A stretch of 11,552 nucleotides of DNA from an uncultured Petrimonas sp. (lineage in GTDB: Bacteria; Bacteroidota; Bacteroidia; Bacteroidales; Dysgonomonadaceae), in contig CAKTUP010000062.1 in the NCBI GenBank assembly GCA_934621705.1, forward strand, positions 1 through 11,552. Reading direction: 5' to 3'. Positions 1-7,664 of this stretch are shown here, one piece after another. Every line of letters starts with the position of its first letter. Position 1 is the first letter of the stretch. Below the pieces are notes generated by a model. It ran no database searches. It was not told the origin of the DNA and saw only the letters and a list, made by a program, of their open reading frames with translations. The position numbers were made by a program, and so were the translations under genes.

Positions 1-26
1 TGCTGTTTTTTGCCCTTTTTCGCGTC

Positions 27-83
27 TTTGAACTTTCCTTTCTTTCAAATAGCCCGCTATTTGATGCGAAACGAAAGTCCAAA
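27..83. repeat. Long imperfect inverted repeat (hairpin) downstream of the deaminase gene
   Basis: The arms are about 26 nt around a CCCG centre. The inner stem CAAATAG (46-52) / CTATTTG (57-63) is perfect. The outer arms are CTTTC (33-37) / GAAAG (73-77) and TTTG (27-30) / CAAA (80-83), with a few mismatches and a one-base bulge between. It lies 40 bp beyond the stop of the minus-strand deaminase gene, where a terminator would be expected. Neither strand has a T-run directly after the stem, so it is not a standard intrinsic terminator. A dispersed palindromic repeat is the alternative. The rest of 1-122 is AT-rich and holds no gene I can support. Confidence 0.55.
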
Positions 84-122
84 TCCATCAAAAAATGACT
101 AAAAAACATTGCATAAAAAAAT

Positions 123-1151
123 TCAAAACAGTTTCTTAAATTCTTTATCGAATGTGTGTAGCTTTTCTATAAATGCATTTCTTTCTTCTGCTGTGATGAA
201 GGAAGCGGTGAACGAGTTTTTTGCCAGGGTATAAATATCGTTTCTCGACAGATTAAGCGCTTTCGCCGTTTGTAGATAGTTATCGTTTACGTATCCGCCG
301 AAATAGGACGGGTCGTCGGAATTGAGCGTTACGAGCATTCCTTTGTCGAGAAAAGCCTTTATGGGAACCTGCTTTAAATCGTCCACAACTTTCAGTTTCA
401 GGTTCGAGAGCGGACAAACGGTCAGCGGGATATCGCGGTCGCGTAACTCGTCCATCAACGTTTCATCGTGTATGGATGCCACACCGTGGTCGATGCGTTC
501 TGCTTCCAGCAAATCGATGGCTTCCCAAACGTACTCCGCCGGGCCTTCTTCGCCCGCGTGGCACACCACGAAAAATCCTTCTTCACGCACCCGATTAAAT
601 GCGTTGAAAAACTTGCTTGGAGGATTCCCATTTTCTGATGAATCAAGTCCTATGGCAATAATTTTATCCTTATGAACCAGTGCCTGTTCCAGCGTTTCCA
701 GAGCCGATTGTTCGCTTAAATGACGCAGGAAGCACATAATCAGTTTGGATGAAATCCCGAGTTGGGTTTTGGCATCCTTAAGAGCGTTGCTAATTCCGTT
801 GATTACCGTTTCGAAACTCACACCGCGTTCAGTATGTGTTTGCGGATCAAAAAATATTTCGGTATGGACAACGTTGTCGGCGTGTGCCCGTTGCAGATAA
901 GCCATCGTCAGGTCATAGAAATCCTGTTCGTGCAGAAGCACGTTTGCCGCCCCGTAGTAAATGTCCAGAAAATCCTGCAAACTATTGAATTCGTATGCTT
1001 TGCGCAGGTCTTCCACGGAATTGTAGTTGAGTGGTACATTGTTTCGCTGTGCGATTTCGAACATCAATTCGGGTTCGAATGTACCTTCGATATGCACGTG
1101 AAGCTCTGCTTTTGGGATTAATTCGATGTATCTTTTCAGGTTTTCGTCCAT
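123..1151 (-). CDS. add: Adenine/adenosine deaminase family protein, most like type 2 adenine deaminase
   Basis: Zn-dependent amidohydrolase of purine salvage, 342 aa, cytoplasmic. Metal and catalytic motifs are all present: HVH at residues 18-20 in PKAELHVHIEGT, HAGEEG at 198-203 with the proton-shuttling Glu, DHG at 221-223, and SDDP at 278-281. The stretches IEGTFEPELM, FFDPQTHTERG, GLDSSENGNPPSKF and NSDDPSYFGGYV are typical of the bacterial adenine deaminase branch (adenine to hypoxanthine plus ammonia) rather than classical adenosine deaminase, which usually reads HxHLDG. The substrate is therefore inferred as adenine, and an add label may be misleading. A longer frame starts at TTG 1187, but ATG 1151 fits the family N-terminus and lies about 34 bp downstream of a TAnnTTTG box, which the longer frame would overlap. 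The gene is divergent from the GH92 gene. Confidence 0.9.
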   Translation of the reverse strand: MDENLKRYIELIPKAELHVHIEGTFEPELMFEIAQRNNVPLNYNSVEDLRKAYEFNSLQDFLDIYYGAANVLLHEQDFYDLTMAYLQRAHADNVVHTEIFFDPQTHTERGVSFETVINGISNALKDAKTQLGISSKLIMCFLRHLSEQSALETLEQALVHKDKIIAIGLDSSENGNPPSKFFNAFNRVREEGFFVVCHAGEEGPAEYVWEAIDLLEAERIDHGVASIHDETLMDELRDRDIPLTVCPLSNLKLKVVDDLKQVPIKAFLDKGMLVTLNSDDPSYFGGYVNDNYLQTAKALNLSRNDIYTLAKNSFTASFITAEERNAFIEKLHTFDKEFKKLF

Positions 1152-1184
1152 TGCTTTTGAGGTTGAATTGTTGATGATTAACCG

Positions 1185-1192
1185 CAAAAATA
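1185..1192 (-). promoter_or_regulatory. Bacteroidota -7 promoter element for the deaminase gene
   Basis: On the minus strand this reads TATTTTTG, an exact match to TAnnTTTG. It would place transcription start near 1178 and give a leader of roughly 27 nt before ATG 1151. No clear -33 TTTG is seen at the usual distance. The site overlaps the alternative TTG codon at 1187, which argues against that start. Confidence 0.5.
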
Positions 1193-1225
1193 CATTTTAA
1201 TTGTGAAAAATTGAGCGATAATGGT

Positions 1226-1233
1226 TATTTTTG
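1226..1233 (+). promoter_or_regulatory. Bacteroidota -7 promoter element for the GH92 gene
   Basis: TATTTTTG is an exact match to TAnnTTTG, about 20 bp before ATG 1255. It is the mirror image of the box at 1185-1192, so the two promoters face away from each other with 33 bp between them. The nearest upstream TTG (1201-1203) leaves a 22-bp spacer, a little long for a -33 element. The overlapping TTG at 1231 is part of the box and unlikely to be a start codon. Confidence 0.5.
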
Positions 1234-1254
1234 TGGGAAATAAACCGCATACAT

Positions 1255-3480
1255 ATGAATTTCAAACCATTTTTAATCGCCTCTTTATTAATTCTCACTC
1301 AATTAACATCCGCCCAAAATCTCACCGATTTTGTCAATCCCTTCATCGGCACTACCAACTACGGCACCACCAATCCGGGTCCCGTTTTGCCCAACGGAAT
1401 GATGTCGGTTGCGCCGTTCAACGTGATGGGTTCCGACAAAAACAAGTTCGATAAAGACGCGCAATGGTGGTCAACTCCGTATTCATACGACAACAAATTC
1501 TTCACCGGATTTTCACACGTGAATCTCAGCGGTGTGGGCTGCCCCGATTTGGGTTCCCTGTTGCTGATGCCCACATCGGGAGAATTGAGCGTGAATTACA
1601 AAGAATACGGTAGCGAATATGCCGAAGACAACGCTTCGCCCGGATACTACACCAACCAACTCACGAAATATAACATCAAAACCGAAGTTTCGGCAACAAT
1701 GCGAACCAGTATCGCCCGATTTACTTTTCCCGAAGGGCAAGCCAATATACTTCTTAATTTAGGCGAAGGGCTGACCAACGAATCCGGCGCGTGGATGCGC
1801 CGCATCAGCGATACCGAAGTGGAAGGAATGAAGTTGCTGGGAACGTTTTGCTATAATCCGCAGGCGGTTTTCCCCATCTATTTTGTGATGCGTGTGAACA
1901 AACAGCCAAGAACCACCGGATACTGGAAAATGCAGCGCGAAATGCAAGGCGTGGAAGCCGATTGGGACATCCACAGCGGAAAATACAAACTTTACACCAA
2001 ATACAACAAAGACATTGCCGGCGACGATATCGGCGCGTATTTTACTTACGAAGCCGCTGAAGGTGAAACCGTTGAAGTGCAAATCGGCGTTTCGTTTGTA
2101 AGCACGGCCAACGCCCGCGAAAACTTGAATGCGGAACAAAAAGGTTTCAATTTCGATAAAGTACGTGCCGATGCCCGTCAAGTGTGGGAAAAAGAACTGG
2201 CTCACGCAACGGTTGATGGCGGCACGCACGACCAAAAAACGGTTTTCTACACCGCACTCTATCACACGCTTATCCATCCCAACATCCTCAACGATGTAAA
2301 CGGGCAATATCCGGCAATGGAAAGCGACAACATACTGAAAACCGATGCAAATCGATACACCGTGTTCTCGCTTTGGGACACATACCGAAACGTGCATCAA
2401 CTGATGACATTGCTGTATCCCGAAAAACAACTGGATATGGTTCGCAGTATGGTGGATATGTATAAAGAGAGCGGCTGGCTGCCCAAGTGGGAATTGTACA
2501 GTCGCGAAACGATGACGATGGAGGGCGACCCTGCCATTCCCGTTATCGTGGATTCGTGGATGAAGGGGTTGCGTGATTTTGATGTGGACGCGGCTTACGA
2601 AGCGATGTACAAATCGGCCACGACAGACGGAAAAGATAATTTCCTGCGCCCCGACAACGATGATTACCTCAACTTAGGCTACGTGGCGCTGCGCGGAAAG
2701 TACGATAACTCGGTATCGCACGCGCTGGAGTATTATATTGCCGATAACGCGTTGTCGAAATTTGCAGCAGCGTTAGGAAAAAAACAGGATGCCGAACGTT
2801 TTCGCAAGCAATCGCTCAATTATACCAAATACTACTCGCCCGAATACGGCGTTTTCCGTCCTCTTTTGCCCGACGGCACGTTTCTTTCGCCTTTTAATCC
2901 CAAGCAAGGCGAGAATTTTGAGGACGTTCCCGGTTTTCACGAGGGCAGTTCGTGGAACTATTCGTTTATGGTTCCGCACGATGTGCACGGACTGATCAAA
3001 ATGCACGGCGGCAAACGCAAATTCGTGAATAAGTTGCAGGAAGTTTTCGATGACGGGCATTACGACCCCACCAACGAGCCGAATATCGGTTATCCCTATC
3101 TCTTCAGTTACGTGAAAGGTGAGGAGTGGCGCACGCAAAAACTCACGCAGGAATTGCTTGCCAAACACTTCAAAAACTCTCCCGACGGACTTCCCGGAAA
3201 CGACGACACCGGAACGATGAGCACGTGGGCTGTTTTTGCTATGGTGGGATTCTATCCCGACGATGCCACCAGTCCGTCATACACCTTTACCACGCCCGTT
3301 TTTGATAAGATATCGTTGCGACTAAATGACAATAAGCAACTGGAAATACAGGTTATCCGCCCGAATAATAACGCTCAATTTATCGATAAAATTGAGGTAG
3401 ACGGCAAACGATACAACAACTTTCGCATTTCGCACGCCGATTTGGTGAAAGCAAGCAAGATTGTGTTTTATTTGAAGTAA
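1255..3480 (+). CDS. Secreted GH92 family alpha-mannosidase
   Basis: Glycoside hydrolase family 92 exo-alpha-mannosidase, 741 aa, expected to trim alpha-mannose (often alpha-1,2) from N-glycans or mannans by a Ca-dependent inverting mechanism. Residues 1-20 form a signal peptide (short basic start, hydrophobic core, TSA before QN) without a lipobox Cys, so export to the periplasm or beyond is expected. The N-terminal beta-sandwich starts with FVNPFIGT. The catalytic (alpha/alpha)6 region carries SLWDTYR, ESGWLPKWELYSRE, HEGSSWNYSFMVPHD with the probable acid Glu at about 563, and GNDDTGTMSTW near 648-658, whose Asp pair matches the family base region; it ends with a short beta domain. Length is normal. 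It is a solitary GH92 with no SusC/SusD or regulator beside it here. The precise linkage specificity cannot be read from sequence. Confidence 0.93.
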   Translation: MNFKPFLIASLLILTQLTSAQNLTDFVNPFIGTTNYGTTNPGPVLPNGMMSVAPFNVMGSDKNKFDKDAQWWSTPYSYDNKFFTGFSHVNLSGVGCPDLGSLLLMPTSGELSVNYKEYGSEYAEDNASPGYYTNQLTKYNIKTEVSATMRTSIARFTFPEGQANILLNLGEGLTNESGAWMRRISDTEVEGMKLLGTFCYNPQAVFPIYFVMRVNKQPRTTGYWKMQREMQGVEADWDIHSGKYKLYTKYNKDIAGDDIGAYFTYEAAEGETVEVQIGVSFVSTANARENLNAEQKGFNFDKVRADARQVWEKELAHATVDGGTHDQKTVFYTALYHTLIHPNILNDVNGQYPAMESDNILKTDANRYTVFSLWDTYRNVHQLMTLLYPEKQLDMVRSMVDMYKESGWLPKWELYSRETMTMEGDPAIPVIVDSWMKGLRDFDVDAAYEAMYKSATTDGKDNFLRPDNDDYLNLGYVALRGKYDNSVSHALEYYIADNALSKFAAALGKKQDAERFRKQSLNYTKYYSPEYGVFRPLLPDGTFLSPFNPKQGENFEDVPGFHEGSSWNYSFMVPHDVHGLIKMHGGKRKFVNKLQEVFDDGHYDPTNEPNIGYPYLFSYVKGEEWRTQKLTQELLAKHFKNSPDGLPGNDDTGTMSTWAVFAMVGFYPDDATSPSYTFTTPVFDKISLRLNDNKQLEIQVIRPNNNAQFIDKIEVDGKRYNNFRISHADLVKASKIVFYLK

Positions 3481-3485
3481 CACTG

Positions 3486-3514
3486 GCGCACGGCGGTTTT
3501 TATCCGCCTTGCGC
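3486..3514 (+). terminator. GC-rich hairpin after the GH92 gene, possible terminator
   Basis: GCGCAcGGCGG (3486-3496) pairs with CCGCCtTGCGC (3504-3514) around the loop TTTTTAT, an 11-bp stem with one mismatch. It begins 5 bp after the GH92 stop codon. No T-run follows on either strand, so termination is inferred only from position and stem strength. It lies in the 73-bp gap between two convergent genes and could serve both. Confidence 0.45.
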
Positions 3515-3529
3515 GTTATCTATGGAATT

Positions 3530-3551
3530 GAGACGCGGCATGCCACGTCTC
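3530..3551. repeat. Near-perfect 22-bp palindrome, dispersed-repeat type
   Basis: GAGACGcGGCA is followed directly by TGCCaCGTCTC; only one pair (C/A) fails. It ends 2 bp before the stop codon of the minus-strand acyltransferase gene. GAGACGCGGCATGCC-like palindromes are familiar as small repeats scattered between genes in several bacterial groups, so a repetitive element is the first guess. It could also form part of a bidirectional terminator with the neighbouring hairpin. Confidence 0.5.
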
Positions 3552-3553
3552 TA

Positions 3554-4840
3554 CTACAGCCGCATCAATGACCAAACATCCGGAAACTTCTTCACAAAAC
3601 TATTTACTTTCCATTTTCGGGCAAGCGATTTCACCCATTTCCGCCACCAGCAAGCGAAATAGAACGCTAAAGGCATAACGAAGAAATATGCCAACGCCCA
3701 CCACCATCCAAAAACTAACCCGACGATGAGGGACTGAAGGATCACAAAAACAGGAACAATAAACATCCCCGAAACCACACGAACGGTGGGGATAAACTGG
3801 TTGTCCTTGAAAAGAGTGAGCAGTTTTTTGTAACCCAATATCGGAAAAATACCGTTTAAAAATCCGAAAACAGTCACCGGTAATGAAACAACCAAAAGCA
3901 GCGCTTGCAATATCATTGAAGCTGTTGAAGAGGGTTTTACAACATTGTCTTTAGAAGTTAAGCCGTGCTTTTTTAATATATTGTTCGCTTCGCGAAAATT
4001 ATTCATTTTCGTATCAAAAGACGCTCTGTCGTTGTGATACATTTCGTCTAAATTGCGAACAACATCCTGCGAGGCCAGTAAGTAACTTTCTTTTTTCCCG
4101 GCATATTTTTTCTTGGCCAACAGCGGTGCATTCCAATCAATAGCATGCACGTACTCGTCGTAAAACTCATCATTCCAAATGTTGACAATTAGTTCTTTCA
4201 TCCTAACTTCCAGTTCTTTCCGTAAGAAATTGGCAGTCGCTCCAGGATTTTCTTCATATCGTTGTTTGTAATCGACTACTCTTATTGGTTTTCCGAAGGT
4301 AACATAAGCATCGGAAAGAAATCCGAAAATATCAGAATAATATAACCCAACGGGAATAACTTCGGTGCCCAAAGTGAAATTCTCGCTCGCTTCTATCGGC
4401 AGAACAATACGTGAGATAGCTTTCTGAATCGGTAACAACGACATTTTCGGATTGTGTTTTCCTTCGGGATAAAGCGCCATCGGAATCCTTTTCTTCAGCA
4501 ATTCACCGCTCAATTGAAACGATTCGTTGTTGTTCTCCAGATTCTCCGCGCCGTCGCGCAATCGATACACCGGCATAATATGTAGCCACGTCATTATGCG
4601 GGCAATAGCAGGTTTCTTAAATACATCGGCACGCGCCAGAAAAACCGGTTGCTTTTTACAGGCATTAAGCAGCAAGAACGGATCGACAACGGCATTGCGA
4701 TGGTTGGACGCAAAAATGATGGGATGATTTTCGTTGATGTTTTCGAGTCCCGTGTAAACTATTTTCCTGTAATGCAGGTTAAGGGTAATTCGCTCAAAAA
4801 AACGAACAATTTCGTATCCTTTGCTGTATTCGTAGTTCAT
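3554..4840 (-). CDS. PlsC-type acyltransferase with C-terminal membrane segments
   Basis: Glycerolipid acyltransferase superfamily (LPLAT), 428 aa, predicted to transfer an acyl chain to a lysophospholipid or glycerol-phosphate acceptor at the inner membrane. The N-terminal catalytic half has the acyltransferase block NHRNAVVDP (His47, Asp53; an HX5D spacing) and YPEGKHN (124-130), the counterpart of the FPEGTR substrate-binding block, then EVIPVGL and TFGKPI. A charged linker (about 190-305) leads to hydrophobic segments near 308-335 and 356-397. The C-terminal extension makes it larger than a standard PlsC (about 240 aa). The frame could start at TTG 4855, but ATG 4840 is preferred, 16 bp after the upstream symporter gene; the two are probably co-transcribed. 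The acceptor and a role in phosphatidate or another lipid remain unknown. Confidence 0.82.
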   Translation of the reverse strand: MNYEYSKGYEIVRFFERITLNLHYRKIVYTGLENINENHPIIFASNHRNAVVDPFLLLNACKKQPVFLARADVFKKPAIARIMTWLHIMPVYRLRDGAENLENNNESFQLSGELLKKRIPMALYPEGKHNPKMSLLPIQKAISRIVLPIEASENFTLGTEVIPVGLYYSDIFGFLSDAYVTFGKPIRVVDYKQRYEENPGATANFLRKELEVRMKELIVNIWNDEFYDEYVHAIDWNAPLLAKKKYAGKKESYLLASQDVVRNLDEMYHNDRASFDTKMNNFREANNILKKHGLTSKDNVVKPSSTASMILQALLLVVSLPVTVFGFLNGIFPILGYKKLLTLFKDNQFIPTVRVVSGMFIVPVFVILQSLIVGLVFGWWWALAYFFVMPLAFYFACWWRKWVKSLARKWKVNSFVKKFPDVWSLMRL

Positions 4841-4856
4841 ATCTTTAGTAAACAAG

Positions 4857-5807
4857 TTATCGGGGTTGTTTTCTTCGCCAGTAAAAAGCCAGCATTAAGC
4901 CGGCAACAATGTGCCAGATTCCCCACCACGCGGCAATGAAAGCCATTCCGCCGAGTTCGAGTTCTGGAGGGAAAACGCGGGGATTAAAAATCAGAGCCAA
5001 TCCCAGCCCGGAATTCTGTATTCCCGTTTCAATCGAAATAGTTCTGGAATTTAATTCGCTTATTTTTAATGACCTGGGAAATATATATCCACCTAAAAAG
5101 GCAATTCCATTATGTAGCAAAACAATCAGAAAAACCAGATGAATGTATTTGAGAAAAAGACTGAAATTTCCGGCAAGCGCACCTGCCAAAAAAGCGATAA
5201 AGAATAAAATGGAAGCAATTTGAACGTATTTCTCCACCTTTTTCACAAACCTCGGGAATTTCATGCCAACAGCCATTCCTAATATTACGGGAATTCCCAA
5301 AATGATGAAAACGGTACGGAACATTTCCACCGGATCAATGGTAATTGGAACCAAAAGCGGTGATTTGGCGGCGTAAAGTCCGCCCCAGAATGCGAAATTG
5401 AGCGGCGTCATGAATAAACTCATCACGGTTGTGGTTGCCGTAAGGCTCACAGACAGTGCAACATTCGACTTCGATAACGCCGAAATCATATTCGATACGT
5501 TACCACCGGGACAAGCTGCCACCAAAATCATTCCCATTGCCACGGGAACGCTCGGTTTGATAATCAGAACCAGCAGATAAGTCAACGCCGGCAGCAACAC
5601 GTATTGTGAAATAACTCCCACCACAGCCGGTTTGGGATTCTGCGCAATGTCTTTGAAGTGTCTGGGTTTTATGCCCAACGCCACGCCAAACATTATGAAC
5701 GCGATGGCAATATTCATCATGTTCAGTGAGTTTTGGTTGAAGTTGAGTTGTACCGAGTTGAGTTGTTCCAGATTTCCGAATATCGACAATAGCGTCAAAT
5801 GTTGCAT
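4857..5807 (-). CDS. Bile acid:sodium symporter (BASS/SBF) family transporter
   Basis: Inner-membrane secondary transporter, 316 aa, with about nine or ten hydrophobic segments from residue 31 onward. Family motifs are present: GVALGIKPRHF (41-51), ACPGGNVSN (98-106) at a helix crossover, ETGIQNSGL (260-268) with Glu260 and Gln264 in the position of sodium ligands, and WGIWHIVAG near the C-terminus. Gln68 in ISQYVLLP fits another sodium ligand. Bacterial homologues move organic anions with sodium; the substrate is unknown and need not be bile acid. A longer frame begins at GTG 5861, but a strong promoter (5834-5864) sits inside that extension, so ATG 5807 is the likely start. It leads a two-gene operon with the acyltransferase. 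Confidence 0.9.
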   Translation of the reverse strand: MQHLTLLSIFGNLEQLNSVQLNFNQNSLNMMNIAIAFIMFGVALGIKPRHFKDIAQNPKPAVVGVISQYVLLPALTYLLVLIIKPSVPVAMGMILVAACPGGNVSNMISALSKSNVALSVSLTATTTVMSLFMTPLNFAFWGGLYAAKSPLLVPITIDPVEMFRTVFIILGIPVILGMAVGMKFPRFVKKVEKYVQIASILFFIAFLAGALAGNFSLFLKYIHLVFLIVLLHNGIAFLGGYIFPRSLKISELNSRTISIETGIQNSGLGLALIFNPRVFPPELELGGMAFIAAWWGIWHIVAGLMLAFYWRRKQPR

Positions 5808-5833
5808 AGAGACTACTTTATGATTTTCAGTGG

Positions 5834-5864
5834 CAAAGGTAACTTTTTTGAAAAGAATCACAAA
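5834..5864 (-). promoter_or_regulatory. Full Bacteroidota promoter for the symporter-acyltransferase operon
   Basis: On the minus strand TTTG (5864-5861) is followed by a 19-bp spacer and TACCTTTG (5841-5834), matching the -33/-7 consensus TTTG-N19-TAnnTTTG. The predicted start near 5827 gives a leader of about 20 nt to ATG 5807. This is the best promoter in the window and decides the symporter start. Confidence 0.7.
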
Positions 5865-5953
5865 GGTTGATTCCGATAAAAATGGTTTTTGGTTTCACAC
5901 GGTAAAGTTAATGCACTTAATTTGGACAAGTCAGAACTGAAGGATTTTTTCCG

Positions 5954-5961
5954 TATATTTG
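5954..5961 (+). promoter_or_regulatory. Bacteroidota -7 element for the S8 protease gene
   Basis: TATATTTG matches TAnnTTTG exactly, 24 bp before ATG 5986. A TTTG at 5921-5924 is 29 bp upstream, too far for a standard -33 element. The 178-bp gap between this gene and the divergent symporter gene contains both promoters and no other gene. Confidence 0.55.
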
Positions 5962-5985
5962 TCCTTCCATCATTAATTTGAAAGA

Positions 5986-7614
5986 ATGAAACTATTGTAC
6001 ATCGCATTATTGCTGCTTTTCAGCATCTCATTATCGGCTCAAAACACGCAACAATATAAATTTCGGGTTTACCTGAAAGACAAAGGAAATACAGAATTTT
6101 CGGTATCCGAACCCGAAAAATTTCTTACCAAACAAGCCATTGAGCGCAAAAAAACACAACAGACAAAAATTGACGAAACCGATTTTCCCATTTCAACCGA
6201 TTATTTCGCGCAAATAACGGATGCAGGAGCAAAAGTAGCAGCGTTTAGCAAGTGGTTTAAAACCATCACTATTCAGTTAAGCGACAGTGCGCAGATCGAT
6301 AATATTTTACAATTGTCGTTTGTGGATTCCGCCCGATATGTGTGGCGCGGAAACGACAGAGAACGCAAGGATTTTGCCCGTTCGCGCCTTTCGCCCGAAT
6401 TTTGTAGAACCGAAAAATCAGAAAACTTTTTTGGCATAACTGCCGCACAATTCGCGCTGCACAACGCGGAAAACATGATGTTAAGCGGATTTTCGGGAAA
6501 AGGGCTGAGAGTAGCCGTTATCGATGCCGGATTTACGAATGTGGATGTAATCCCGCACTTTCCAGTCATTACCGGATTCAAAAACTTTGTCCCGACAGGA
6601 CAACTTTTCGCGTCGAGCGACCACGGAACAAACGTTTTGTCAACCATGGCTCTGAATTTGCCCAACCAGATAATGGGTTCGGCGCCTTCGGCCATGTATT
6701 ATTTGCTTCGCTCGGAAGACACGGCCAGCGAATTTCCGGTGGAAGAAGATTATTGGGTTCGCGCCATTGAATATGCCGACAGCATTGGCGTGGACGTGGT
6801 AAACACTTCGCTGGGATACAGCAGTTTTGATGATAAAAGCCTAAATTACAAACACAACGATTTAGACGGAAAAACTTCCTTTATGACGCTTGCTGCCGAC
6901 AAGGCATACGAAAAAGGAATGCTTTTGGTTACCAGCGCCGGAAACGAAGGAAACAAAGAATGGCAAAAAATATCGGCTCCAGCCGATGCAAAATATGTAC
7001 TGACAGTGGGCGCGGTTGCCGTCGACAGCACAATCGCATCGTTTAGTTCAAAAGGTTTCACAGCGGACAAACGGGTGAAACCCGATGTGGTTTCGGTGGG
7101 ACACGGAACTTTTACCATTGGACAAAACGGATTGATTCGCCGCGCCAACGGCACCTCGTTTTCATCGCCGTTTTTGGCGGGATTGGTGGCTTCGTTGTGG
7201 TCCATAAATCCCGATATGAACAGAAGAGAAGTTTTGGATATCGTCAAACGGTCATCAGACCGGTATAGTCGTCCCGATTCCGTTTATGGATTCGGAATTC
7301 CCGATTTCGGCAAGGCGATGAAAGAAGTTCTGGAAAAACTGAAAACGAACGAAAAATCGGTTGCCGAGAAGTATTTTTCCATAACTCGTCCCGCAAAAGA
7401 CAACTTCTTAATCACACTTACAGAACCGAATTTTTCATTGGATGCCTATCAGGTAAATTTGCTGGATGAATCGGGGACACTGATCTCCAAACACGCGTTC
7501 GAAAAGCAATCGTTGAGTATTTCCATTCCGACGGAAACGAGGAAAACCAATAAGTTTATTTATTTTGTATTTAAGTCGCCATATACTCAAAAAACAGTGA
7601 GATTTAGACTATAA
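5986..7614 (+). CDS. Secreted subtilisin-like serine protease (peptidase S8)
   Basis: Subtilase of 542 aa with a signal peptide (MKLLYIALLLLFSISLSA, cut near residue 18), a pro-region of about 150 residues, and the S8 domain from about 170 to 450. The triad is visible: Asp180 in VAVIDAGF, His213 in SDHGTNV, and Ser391 in NGTSFSSP; Asn320 in TSAGNEG is the oxyanion-hole residue. HGTN replaces the usual HGTH. The last 80 residues form a beta-rich tail with VNLLDESGTLI and a basic end (VRFRL), resembling type 9 secretion sorting domains, so surface export is possible but not certain. It has its own promoter and is followed after 50 bp by an unrelated AT-rich pair. The substrate is unknown. Confidence 0.92.
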   Translation: MKLLYIALLLLFSISLSAQNTQQYKFRVYLKDKGNTEFSVSEPEKFLTKQAIERKKTQQTKIDETDFPISTDYFAQITDAGAKVAAFSKWFKTITIQLSDSAQIDNILQLSFVDSARYVWRGNDRERKDFARSRLSPEFCRTEKSENFFGITAAQFALHNAENMMLSGFSGKGLRVAVIDAGFTNVDVIPHFPVITGFKNFVPTGQLFASSDHGTNVLSTMALNLPNQIMGSAPSAMYYLLRSEDTASEFPVEEDYWVRAIEYADSIGVDVVNTSLGYSSFDDKSLNYKHNDLDGKTSFMTLAADKAYEKGMLLVTSAGNEGNKEWQKISAPADAKYVLTVGAVAVDSTIASFSSKGFTADKRVKPDVVSVGHGTFTIGQNGLIRRANGTSFSSPFLAGLVASLWSINPDMNRREVLDIVKRSSDRYSRPDSVYGFGIPDFGKAMKEVLEKLKTNEKSVAEKYFSITRPAKDNFLITLTEPNFSLDAYQVNLLDESGTLISKHAFEKQSLSISIPTETRKTNKFIYFVFKSPYTQKTVRFRL

Positions 7615-7652
7615 AAGAGGTTGAGACTGACCGTTATTCGAACATTTTTTTG

Positions 7653-7660
7653 TAACTTTA
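7653..7660 (+). promoter_or_regulatory. Possible -7 element almost abutting the GNAT-like start codon
   Basis: TAACTTTA differs from TAnnTTTG only in its last base and ends 4 bp before GTG 7665. If used, transcription would start at or just inside the GTG, giving an essentially leaderless message. The alternative is read-through from the protease gene. Confidence 0.3.
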
Positions 7661-7664
7661 CCTT

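Noticed and set aside
1..102. Short frames at the left edge: a plus-strand frame ending at 100-102 and a minus-strand frame starting at ATG 86-88
   Set aside because: Both cross the long inverted repeat and have unusual composition; neither resembles a known protein. They are better explained by the palindrome, although a gene edge outside the window cannot be excluded.
1759..2430. Open frame of 223 codons on the minus strand inside the GH92 gene
   Set aside because: It lies wholly within a well-supported GH92 coding region, has a composition typical of antisense reading (rich in His, Phe, Val), and shows no recognisable motif.
5808..5861. N-terminal extension of the symporter from GTG 5861
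   Set aside because: A consensus -33/-7 promoter lies within it, and the extension is not hydrophobic or family-like; ATG 5807 is preferred.
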